Of a stretch of DNA of 58,872 bases, positions 14,712-21,876 are shown piece by piece. Source of the stretch: a virus; IMG/VR virus record IMGVR_UViG_3300032896_000005, positions 1 to 58,872 of that record; one strand, written 5' to 3'. A program made the translations under genes and the position numbers. How positions within the stretch are numbered: the first letter of the stretch is position 1; the number at the start of each line of letters is the position of its first letter. The notes under the pieces are model-generated. The model worked only from the letters and a program-made list of their open reading frames with translations. It was not told where the DNA came from and made no database searches.

Positions 14712-15047
14712 ATGGGCTATTCGACTGTCACCATTTCCCATTTGTCGACGGAGTACGTCCTCGTCCCGGTCGCCGCGACGAAGGAAGGTTCCTCCTATAA
14801 CCCTACGGGGGATGTCGTGACGATGGCGTTCATGCCGAACGCGGTGCAGCAGCCCGGTGTTTCCGATTGGCAGACGGCATCATGGGACACCGACACGTCG
14901 GACATCCTTTACCCGTACAGCGTGAAATGTCTCGTCGGGCCGGCGGGGGTTATCACTTTGGTTCAGGGGAGTTACAGCATTTACGTGAAAATCGTGGATA
15001 ACCCGGAGACGCCTGTGCTGAGCTGCGGGCAGCTGGTTATAAGTTGA
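14712..15047 (+). CDS. Small conserved structural protein
   Basis: 111 residues from ATG 14712, which has an SD-like AAGGTGG upstream; the frame is open from GTG 14634. Reads STVTISHLSTEYVLVPVAAT, then GDVVTMAFMP and a C-terminal YSVKCLVGPAGVITL ... GSYSIYVKIVDNPETPVLS. This beta-rich type occurs just before portal genes in several actinophages. A TATAAT-like hexamer lies at about 14595 upstream but lacks a good -35. Function unknown. Confidence 0.6.
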   Translation: MGYSTVTISHLSTEYVLVPVAATKEGSSYNPTGDVVTMAFMPNAVQQPGVSDWQTASWDTDTSDILYPYSVKCLVGPAGVITLVQGSYSIYVKIVDNPETPVLSCGQLVIS

Positions 15048-15057
15048 GGGAGCGTTT

Positions 15058-18000
15058 ATGGTCACGAAAACCCGCGTCGCGTTGGCGTTGAAGGCTGTGC
15101 CGGGGACGAGGGGCAGCATCGCGCCGCAGGCGTCGGGGTACGGGCGGATCAGCCCGGTGCAGTCGGAGGCGTATTTCAACAATCCGTACCGGAACACTTA
15201 CGGGCCTTTCCTGCCGCGTAACCCTGCGGTGTTCTCGGATGGCGCGTTCGGGCCTATGCCGCCTATCCAGCCGGTGCCGGTGGATCAGCCGCCTTCGGGG
15301 GGGATGTTCCCGGATCCGCGTTGGTGGCAGTACACGCAAGGGTGGAACCTCCCGACCCCGCCTGGGACCGAGGGACTGAAACTGGCGTCGTTTGATCAGC
15401 TGAAAACATTGTCGGAGAAGTACTCGGTCGCGCGTGCGTGCATCACTTTGCGGATCGATGAGATCCTCGGCCTCGGCTGGGAGATCGGGCTCACCAAGGA
15501 GGCTGCGAAGGCGTATCAGGGGGATCATCACGCTAACCGGGACGCGGGGGAGCGGATCGGGCGGCTGACGAAATTTTTCCGTCGCCCTGACCCTAATTAT
15601 TTCACGTTCAACTCGTTCCTGTCAGCGTGCCTTGAGGAAATTTTCGTTTACGACGCTCTCGCGCTGATCATGCGGCCGAAATTCGGGGAGCAGTTCGGGA
15701 TGGGCGGCCGGGGTCTCCTCGGGAGCGCTTTCGACAGTCTCCGTCTGGTGTCGGGGCCTACCATCCGTCCGTTGCTTGATTTGCACGGCGGTCATCCCGC
15801 CCCTCCGAACCCTGCTTTCCAGCAGTTCCTGTACGGGGTGCCGAGGAGTGATTACCCGACGATCATCGGCGGATACGATATTGATGATTCGGGGTTGGCG
15901 GGGTCTGAGTATAACAGTTTCAATATTGACGTGATGCGGTACGAGCCGTTGTGGACGCGGCGGGAGACACCGTATGGGTTCCCGCCGATTGAGCGGGCGC
16001 TCCTGCCGATTATCTCGGGGTTGCAGAAGCAGGAGTACCAGCTGGACTACTTCACCGAAGGGAGCGTCCCGGCGGTGTATATTTCGCCGGGGGACGCGAA
16101 TATCACCGCGACGCAGGTGAAGGAACTTCAGGATGCGCTGAACGGCATCGCGGGGGACCCCGCGTTCCACATGAAAGTTGTTGTTCTTCCCCCGGGGTCG
16201 AAGGTTGAGCCGCAGCGGCCGGTGGATTTGTCGGACGGGTTCGATCAGCTGATCATGACGCAGGTGTGCATGGCTTTCGATGTGCAGCCGATTGAACTTG
16301 GGATCCTCCCGAATATCGGCTCTGGGGGGGCGCAGGGGGCGTCAGCTTCCGCGATCCGCCTGGGTTCGCAGGAGGCCCGGGAGGTTAAGTCGCGGAAGTC
16401 AACGAAGCCGCTGCTGCATTATCTGACGGACATTTTCAATCATATTATCCAGGACACCTGCCATTGTGATGATCTGCAGTTCCAGTTCGAGGGCTTGGCG
16501 GATGACGAGGATAAGCAGGCGATCACGGAGCTGGGGGTTCAGCAGGTTCAGAACGGCATCGCGAGTATCGATGAGGTGAGGGACCGTCTGGATTTGGCTC
16601 CGTGGGGGTTGTCGGAGACAAGCGAGCCGGTGGTGTTCACCGCGCAGGGTCCGATCCCGTTCAGTATGGCCCCGCAGCTCATCGCGGCGATGCAGGGAGC
16701 CCAGCAGGGAGGTGCAGGGGGTGGGAATAACCGCACGCAGAGCACGAATTCAGGGCAGCGGACTGCTTCTTCTCGTTCCACTTCCAAGCAGCCGACGGTC
16801 CGGCAAGGTGGTCAGACGAAACCTAACGGTTCTCATCCGGCTCCGCTGTCCCCGCATCGGGAGTCCCTCACCCCTGCTCATTCGGCGGCGGGTGGTGCGG
16901 TCCAGTCATCCACTCCAAGAACGGGCGGTACCACTTCTCGTTCAAGTGTTGCTGGCTCCCGGAAGAAAGCGGTCGAGGCGGAGCTTTCCTCTCTAGGCAG
17001 GCATCTGCGTAAGGGCCGGGATATCAGCACATGGGAGCCGGCGCATATCACCCAGGGGACACTGGAGAATGTCACGGGGTTCCTCGCTGACGGGTATCTG
17101 ACGGACGTCGCCCTGCGTAAGGCGGGGGAACTGCACCTCGCCCAATTCGACGAAGAGGATCCTGTCATCAAAATTGAGCAGGACCCCCCGATGTGGCCCG
17201 GGTGGGCTCATGACCTCGCCATCGTCGACACCTACAAGGGGCTTGTCGCGGATGCGTTCAAGGCAGCGGACGTGACCGCATCTGAGTTGCGTCAGAAGGC
17301 CGCCAGCGGGCGCATGTTCGTGAGCGGGCCTACTTTGCGGGGTTTGATCTCCGATGGTGTCCGTGACACGTTCATGGAGGTTCTGAAGCCCCTGTGGGCG
17401 GAAGCCTACTCAGCCGGGTATGCGTCGGCGAAGTTCCTGGTGACGGGGGAGGAACCTGATTTCGGGACGATCAAGCGCGGCCCTAACCTGCAGAGCTTCT
17501 GTGAGACGGAAGGCGCGCATTGGCTGGATCAGATCAGCCGGACGGGGTTGAAGGACGTATCCGCCCGGATACCCGCCATCGCGCGGACTGAGGTTGCCCG
17601 TGCTATGAACGCAGGCGCGATTCAGGCGTACCGGGATAATAATGTTCAGTATAAGCATCTTCTGGTCGCGCCGGATGACACCTGTGATATTTGCAAGTCG
17701 GCTGAGGAGGAGGGGGATATCCCTCTTGACGCTATCTTCCCGTCCGGTGGTCTCGGCGGGCCTTTCCACCCGAATTGTCGTTGCGTCCCGGCTCCTGCGG
17801 GGGTCGATTTGATCCCTCCGCAGGCCGCTAAAGCTGAATGGGCTGATCTTCAGCCTGTTATGATGGGATTCCAGGGACCGATCCCTTTCGAAATGGAACC
17901 TCAGGTAATCAAAGTTCAGGAAGATGAACACACTCTCTGCTGGTTGCTCCTGAGAGCCCGTGATGAGGACGGGAAATACCGTTTCCTTCTTCAGCAGAGA

Positions 18001-19341
18001 GATGAGGGGACGTGGGGGATGCCCGGCGGGAAAGCGCATGTGGGGGAGAATCCGTGGCATGCGGCTGTGCGGGAAGCATCGGAGGAAGTCGGGGATCTCC
18101 CCGGGATGACACTCATCCGGAACTTCAACCATGTTGAGGATGACGGGATCACCAGGGCGTACGTGTATCTGTGCGAGACAACTTACTTCCGGCCGGAGCT
18201 GAACGGGGGGACCCCGGAGGAGACCCGGGGGACAGGCTGGTTCCGGCGTAAGGAAATTGATGATCTGAAACTCGCCGCTCCGTTCCATGAGGATTGGTTT
18301 GAAAGTGTTAAACTTAGGGATCATGTCACCAAACATCAGATTGTGACGGAAAATGGCGAACAACTCACTGTTTCTGACCCTGGCGAGCGGCTTTATCCTG
18401 CTGGTGCTCGGTGGCCTTACCCTCATCGGTCTGATGGCGCTGAAGAACCTCATTACGGCACTAATTACGTACCGGAACCCCCCGTCCAGGAGCCTTTGCG
18501 AGAATATGACGGGGGGGAGGACCCGGGGGAGTTCCCAGGGCGTCGCAGGCGTAATCAGGGACCAAAAACTCAGGTGGAGCAGCGCGGTGAACTCCCATCC
18601 GATACTGACGGCGGAGCTGAGTCTGGTCTCTCTAGCCCTGGGAGTTCAACTGGGGTGCCGCCGGCTCCTGGTGGCGCACGGAAAGCATCGCCTGTCCCGG
18701 TAGTCGGGATGAAACCGCCGATGGCCCCTAAGCCGGGTAACCCGAGGTCGGTGCCCCCGGTGGTGAATGATCCGGGGGACGCTGTTGAACGGTGGTCGGA
18801 TGACGATGAGTCGGATGTCATCGTCCCGGTGAAGACTAAGGGCGTCTCGGATTTCAATGATCCGAACCCGGTGGACGCTGAGCATGTGTATTTGCAGATG
18901 GCGAAGAATTTCCCTGCGGATGCTATTGAGTGGGTGCGCCGCGCGAGGTGGGTCGGCCCGGTGTGGGTGCCGTGGGATCGCGTTGACACCGATGACCGGG
19001 ATGAATGGGCGGCGTCGCATCAGCCGGAGAAGGTCAATGAGTTCGCCAGGTCGATAGAGGATCATGCAGGGCATGTCTCCCCGTCGATCATGGTGCAGGA
19101 GCCGAACAGCAACCGCGCTTTCATCGTGGACGGGCATCATCGTGCGCTGGCCCGGGAGAAACTCGGCCAGAAGGTGCTGGCTTATGTCGGTAATATTGAT
19201 CCTAAGGATCGTATGGCTGCGATGGAGGCTCACAGTAAGCAGATCCATCAGGGTTCAAACCCGGAGAACAAGGGTGAGAAATCGACTTCCACGGGTATTT
19301 TCTACACTGACGCGCAGCGTGAGGCTGCCAGCGGAGTGTAA
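15058..19341 (+). CDS. Portal - MuF - NUDIX - ParB multidomain fusion
   Basis: 1427 residues in one frame from ATG 15058. Domains: portal (about 90-545; TPYGFPPIERALLPI, a SASAIRLGSQEAREVKS helix); Pro/Ser/Arg linker; MuF head-morphogenesis domain (about 640-918; IARTEVARAMNAGAIQAY, DDTCDICK, GPFHPNCRC); NUDIX hydrolase (about 955-1080; box GGKAHVGENPWHAAVREASE then EVGD, matching G-x5-E-x7-RE-x2-EE-x-G); Pro-rich linker; ParB-like nuclease domain (about 1275-1400; IVDGHHRALAREKLG). Portal and MuF are normally separate genes. The motif QGPIPF-x-M-x-PQ-x-I occurs at both the portal/MuF and MuF/NUDIX borders. It may be a polyprotein or carry effector domains into the host. Confidence 0.92.
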   Translation: MVTKTRVALALKAVPGTRGSIAPQASGYGRISPVQSEAYFNNPYRNTYGPFLPRNPAVFSDGAFGPMPPIQPVPVDQPPSGGMFPDPRWWQYTQGWNLPTPPGTEGLKLASFDQLKTLSEKYSVARACITLRIDEILGLGWEIGLTKEAAKAYQGDHHANRDAGERIGRLTKFFRRPDPNYFTFNSFLSACLEEIFVYDALALIMRPKFGEQFGMGGRGLLGSAFDSLRLVSGPTIRPLLDLHGGHPAPPNPAFQQFLYGVPRSDYPTIIGGYDIDDSGLAGSEYNSFNIDVMRYEPLWTRRETPYGFPPIERALLPIISGLQKQEYQLDYFTEGSVPAVYISPGDANITATQVKELQDALNGIAGDPAFHMKVVVLPPGSKVEPQRPVDLSDGFDQLIMTQVCMAFDVQPIELGILPNIGSGGAQGASASAIRLGSQEAREVKSRKSTKPLLHYLTDIFNHIIQDTCHCDDLQFQFEGLADDEDKQAITELGVQQVQNGIASIDEVRDRLDLAPWGLSETSEPVVFTAQGPIPFSMAPQLIAAMQGAQQGGAGGGNNRTQSTNSGQRTASSRSTSKQPTVRQGGQTKPNGSHPAPLSPHRESLTPAHSAAGGAVQSSTPRTGGTTSRSSVAGSRKKAVEAELSSLGRHLRKGRDISTWEPAHITQGTLENVTGFLADGYLTDVALRKAGELHLAQFDEEDPVIKIEQDPPMWPGWAHDLAIVDTYKGLVADAFKAADVTASELRQKAASGRMFVSGPTLRGLISDGVRDTFMEVLKPLWAEAYSAGYASAKFLVTGEEPDFGTIKRGPNLQSFCETEGAHWLDQISRTGLKDVSARIPAIARTEVARAMNAGAIQAYRDNNVQYKHLLVAPDDTCDICKSAEEEGDIPLDAIFPSGGLGGPFHPNCRCVPAPAGVDLIPPQAAKAEWADLQPVMMGFQGPIPFEMEPQVIKVQEDEHTLCWLLLRARDEDGKYRFLLQQRDEGTWGMPGGKAHVGENPWHAAVREASEEVGDLPGMTLIRNFNHVEDDGITRAYVYLCETTYFRPELNGGTPEETRGTGWFRRKEIDDLKLAAPFHEDWFESVKLRDHVTKHQIVTENGEQLTVSDPGERLYPAGARWPYPHRSDGAEEPHYGTNYVPEPPVQEPLREYDGGEDPGEFPGRRRRNQGPKTQVEQRGELPSDTDGGAESGLSSPGSSTGVPPAPGGARKASPVPVVGMKPPMAPKPGNPRSVPPVVNDPGDAVERWSDDDESDVIVPVKTKGVSDFNDPNPVDAEHVYLQMAKNFPADAIEWVRRARWVGPVWVPWDRVDTDDRDEWAASHQPEKVNEFARSIEDHAGHVSPSIMVQEPNSNRAFIVDGHHRALAREKLGQKVLAYVGNIDPKDRMAAMEAHSKQIHQGSNPENKGEKSTSTGIFYTDAQREAASGV

Positions 19342-20169
19342 ATGATCTGGGACACGTTCCTGTTCTTCAACGAACTCGACATGCTCGAATGCAGACTCAC
19401 CGAACTGCAAGACGTCGTGGACAAATTTGTGATCGTGGAAGCCCCCCTCACCTTCCAGGGCAGGCCGAAACCCCTGTATTACGCTGACAACAGGGAACGT
19501 TTCACCCCGTGGGAAGACAAGATCGTCCATGTTATCGCGGATGACCTTGACGACTGCGGGGTGGGAGACCGTGATGCTTCATTCCTCCGTGAGGCCGCCC
19601 AACGGGAAAATATCTCCCGGGGACTGCGGGACGCCGACCCTCGCGACATCATCCTGCTCGGGGATGTGGACGAGATCCCTATCCCGCAGGTGATCACCCC
19701 CAATATGTGGACGGGGGTCGCTTTGGGGATGTCCATGCACATGTTCGCGGTTGACTGGCTGCACCCTGAGGTGTGGCCGGCGACTGTCGTTCAGGTGATG
19801 TGCGGGATCACGAGTTTCCAGACGCTCAGGAACATGAAAACAGGGTGGCCGAGGATAGCGGATGCCGGGCATCATTTCACGTTCCTCGGCGGCCCGGATG
19901 CTATCCGCGTCAAAGTGGACGCTTACAGTCATGTTGAGTTGAGGCAGGGGATGCTGCGTCATCTGGATGAGGGGCATCTTTATGAGCAGGGGCTTGCTTT
20001 CGGGGTTTGGAGTGCGGATAAGATTGAGGTGCAGCAAACCCCGATTGATGTGGATGCCTCGTTTCCCCGGTGGGTGAGGGAACGTGAATGCCCGGAAAGC
20101 TGGTTTCGTCCTAGGACTTCAACCCGAGGGACAGGTAATGAGCACTCGAACTTACACGGCGTTCATTGA
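19342..20169 (+). CDS. Glycosyltransferase family 17-like protein
   Basis: 275 residues from ATG 19342, directly after the portal fusion. Diagnostic stretches: DTFLFFNELDMLECRLTELQ, VDKFVIVEAPLTFQGRPKP, AAQRENISRGL and IILLGDVDEIPIP, the order and spacing of GT17 enzymes (beta-1,4-N-acetylglucosaminyltransferase type); DVDEIP carries the DxD-like acidic cluster. It is one of several sugar-transfer genes among structural genes and probably modifies a virion protein. Donor and acceptor unknown. Confidence 0.85.
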   Translation: MIWDTFLFFNELDMLECRLTELQDVVDKFVIVEAPLTFQGRPKPLYYADNRERFTPWEDKIVHVIADDLDDCGVGDRDASFLREAAQRENISRGLRDADPRDIILLGDVDEIPIPQVITPNMWTGVALGMSMHMFAVDWLHPEVWPATVVQVMCGITSFQTLRNMKTGWPRIADAGHHFTFLGGPDAIRVKVDAYSHVELRQGMLRHLDEGHLYEQGLAFGVWSADKIEVQQTPIDVDASFPRWVRERECPESWFRPRTSTRGTGNEHSNLHGVH

Positions 20170-20257
20170 CGTCAAAGACCGCAGCCACCGTGATTCCAAG
20201 GCGGTGACGTTTAAGGTTAGGCGTCCGCGTCGATGGTGGTTTCTCTGGCTGTTTTAA
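20138..20257 (+). CDS. Very small basic protein
   Basis: 39 residues from ATG 20138 (SD GAGGGACAG), overlapping the end of the GT17 gene. Begins STRTYTAFIDVKDRSHRDSK and ends VRRPRRWWFLWLF. Basic with an aromatic tail; could be membrane-associated. Real gene status uncertain. Confidence 0.35.
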   Translation: MSTRTYTAFIDVKDRSHRDSKAVTFKVRRPRRWWFLWLF

Positions 20258-20268
20258 CGTACGATTTG

Positions 20269-20282
20269 GTTGAGATCTCAAC
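20269..20282. repeat. Perfect 14-base palindrome before the 20.3-kb gene
   Basis: GTTGAGATCTCAAC reads the same on both strands and ends 13 bases before the ATG at 20296. It could be an operator or a small hairpin. No promoter boxes are evident beside it. Confidence 0.35.
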
Positions 20283-20295
20283 TTTGAGGAGCAGT

Positions 20296-20640
20296 ATGGC
20301 TTTGACTATCACAAGCTGGGTTTTCGACCAGCCTGTTTACAACCCGGGTGCGACGATCACTTTGACTGTTAACTACACGTCAACGGACGGCACCAGCGCT
20401 AATGTTTCAAGTGGGGTTATGGTGACCGTGACGGACTCCGCTGGCTCCGCTACGGAGACGTCGGACGGGAGTGTCAACTTCCCTGATTTCGCGACTGCGG
20501 GAGCTGTTACTGCGGACCCGACGACTGTTTCGGTTTCGGATAACCGCACTCCTGCGGGTGCGTGGACTCAGGTTTCCAACACCTTGTCGGGGAGCGCGGC
20601 TCCGTTCACTGGGGTTGCTGTTTTCACTTCGGTAGCTTAA
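20296..20640 (+). CDS. Small beta-rich structural protein
   Basis: 114 residues from ATG 20296 (SD GAGGAG; the frame is open from 20233). Reads LTITSWVFDQPVYNPGATIT, LTVNYTS, VMVTVTDSAGSA, and ends APFTGVAVFTSVA. It looks like a single immunoglobulin-like or decoration-type beta domain. Its position between portal and protease suggests a capsid accessory protein. No catalytic motif. Confidence 0.55.
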   Translation: MALTITSWVFDQPVYNPGATITLTVNYTSTDGTSANVSSGVMVTVTDSAGSATETSDGSVNFPDFATAGAVTADPTTVSVSDNRTPAGAWTQVSNTLSGSAAPFTGVAVFTSVA

Positions 20641-20650
20641 CGGGAGGTGT

Positions 20651-20941
20651 GTGGAGAGCATCAAGTCAGCGGAGACCCCTGAACTCTCCACACATCACTC
20701 TCCTATCGGCCATGAAGGCGTCTGGCATTCCAGGCATCCGCCTAAGCAGCTCCCAGCTTATTTGCAGAACGTGCGCAACGCCCTCATGAGAGCCGGGCAT
20801 GATGAAGGATCGGCTCATGCCATGGCCCTGTCCGCCCTCCGCAGATGGGCGGAGGGCGGCGGGCATGTCACTCCTGAGGTGCAGGCTGCTTCCCGGAACG
20901 CTCTTGAGGAATTCGAGAAACTGCAGGCGCACCATGAGTAA
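20651..20941 (+). CDS. Conserved small head-region protein
   Basis: 96 residues from GTG 20651 behind GGGAGGTGT. The pattern LPAYLQNVRNALMRAGHDEG followed by AHAMALSALRRWAEGGGHVT and PEVQAASRNALEEFEKL is a family I know from actinophage head regions, near the protease. Helical and soluble. Function unknown. Its stop overlaps the next start. Confidence 0.65.
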   Translation: MESIKSAETPELSTHHSPIGHEGVWHSRHPPKQLPAYLQNVRNALMRAGHDEGSAHAMALSALRRWAEGGGHVTPEVQAASRNALEEFEKLQAHHE

Positions 20942-21167
20942 AAAGAAGAAACTTTCCAAAAAATTCCGCAAAAAGCATGAGCGAGCCCAGATTCTTCTCA
21001 CAAAACTCGCAGGAGTACTTGACCAACTCGATTCCGATAAGATATCAATAGAACTAACGTCAGGCGTAGTCTGCTCAAAATACGGTTACGTGCTCCCGTT
21101 CAGGACCGGCTGGGCTGTTCGGATGATGATTGATCCCGGGTATGAGCTGGATGATGACGAGTTCTGA
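20934..21167 (+). CDS. Small lysine-rich hypothetical protein
   Basis: 77 residues from ATG 20934, overlapping the upstream stop. Very basic N-terminus (SKKKKLSKKFRKKHERAQ) and an acidic end (MMIDPGYELDDDEF). Lower GC than its neighbours. The last 82 bases overlap, tail to tail, with the leftward endonuclease. Function unknown. Confidence 0.5.
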   Translation: MSKKKKLSKKFRKKHERAQILLTKLAGVLDQLDSDKISIELTSGVVCSKYGYVLPFRTGWAVRMMIDPGYELDDDEF

Positions 21168-21841
21168 AGGTACCCGATAGCCGCTTGCAAGAACTGCGTG
21201 TTGTCCTTAAACAAGCCTAGCGCGACGTTACATTGGTGACAGAGCAGCCCCCGAGGGTGGCCGTCATCGTGGTTGTGGTCCAGACGAAGCTTTTTCCCGG
21301 TCGACTCTTCTTCAGTGGTACCGCAGATAGCGCAACGATTGCGTTGTTTATCTCCGAACACTGCACGAAAATGTCGATAGTGTTTCCAGCAAACGCCTGA
21401 TTTAGCGCTTCGTCGTTCGCAATCGACCACCGCACATGACGCTACTGGCAGTAGGATCATTTTGATGTTCGGGTCCCCGTGGATTTTCCAGCGCTGGTAG
21501 TGCATATGGCACATTCCCCGACATTCGATTGGATTGCGACAATAGCCGCTCTCGCCAAGTCGTACCGAGCATAGTTTACGAGAGCGTGGTTGTCGAGGCG
21601 GCAGTTCCAGGCTTTCGTACTTGCACCAGCGAGAGTAGTGCGCAGGGCAAAGTCCGAGGCTCCTTACTGGTTTCTCGCATCCATCCGCCCGGCAAGTCGT
21701 GTTTATGTAACCCGCCGGTGGTCGACGGGTAATTTTCAGCGGATCGCCATGCCGTCGCCAACGCTGATAATGCTTCTCGCACCAGCCTTTAATCTTAGCC
21801 AATTTGTCGCAGTCTACAACACTGCAAAACTCGCTTGTCAT
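21086..21841 (-). CDS. Endonuclease VII-like homing nuclease with Cys/His modules
   Basis: 251 residues on the minus strand inside a rightward operon. The C-terminal domain (about 170-225) is endonuclease VII-like: RCAICGTTEEES, KLRLDHNHDDGHPRGLLCHQ, CNVALGLFKD, with the catalytic His-Asn and Cys pairs. The N-terminal 150 residues contain four modules of the form C-x(4)-C ... G-x-C-x2-HYxRW (e.g. GWCEKHYQRW, GLCPAHYSRW, GMCHMHYQRW, GVCWKHYRHF), probably zinc-binding DNA-recognition units. The region is less GC-rich than its neighbours, a sign of recent insertion. It has its own leaderless-type promoter. A homing endonuclease is the best reading; an intact repair or resolvase role is less likely. 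Confidence 0.85.
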   Translation of the reverse strand: MTSEFCSVVDCDKLAKIKGWCEKHYQRWRRHGDPLKITRRPPAGYINTTCRADGCEKPVRSLGLCPAHYSRWCKYESLELPPRQPRSRKLCSVRLGESGYCRNPIECRGMCHMHYQRWKIHGDPNIKMILLPVASCAVVDCERRSAKSGVCWKHYRHFRAVFGDKQRNRCAICGTTEEESTGKKLRLDHNHDDGHPRGLLCHQCNVALGLFKDNTQFLQAAIGYLQNSSSSSSYPGSIIIRTAQPVLNGST

Positions 21842-21847
21842 AGTCTA

Positions 21848-21876
21848 ATTATATTAGAGGAGTCATGTGGCCGCAA
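21848..21876 (-). promoter_or_regulatory. Promoter for the endonuclease VII-like gene
   Basis: On the minus strand TTGCGG (21876-21871), a 17-base spacer and a perfect TATAAT (21853-21848). The ATG at 21841 begins 6 bases after the -10 box, so the mRNA would be leaderless. The same DNA carries the SD and GTG start of the rightward protease gene, so the two signals overlap. Confidence 0.65.
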
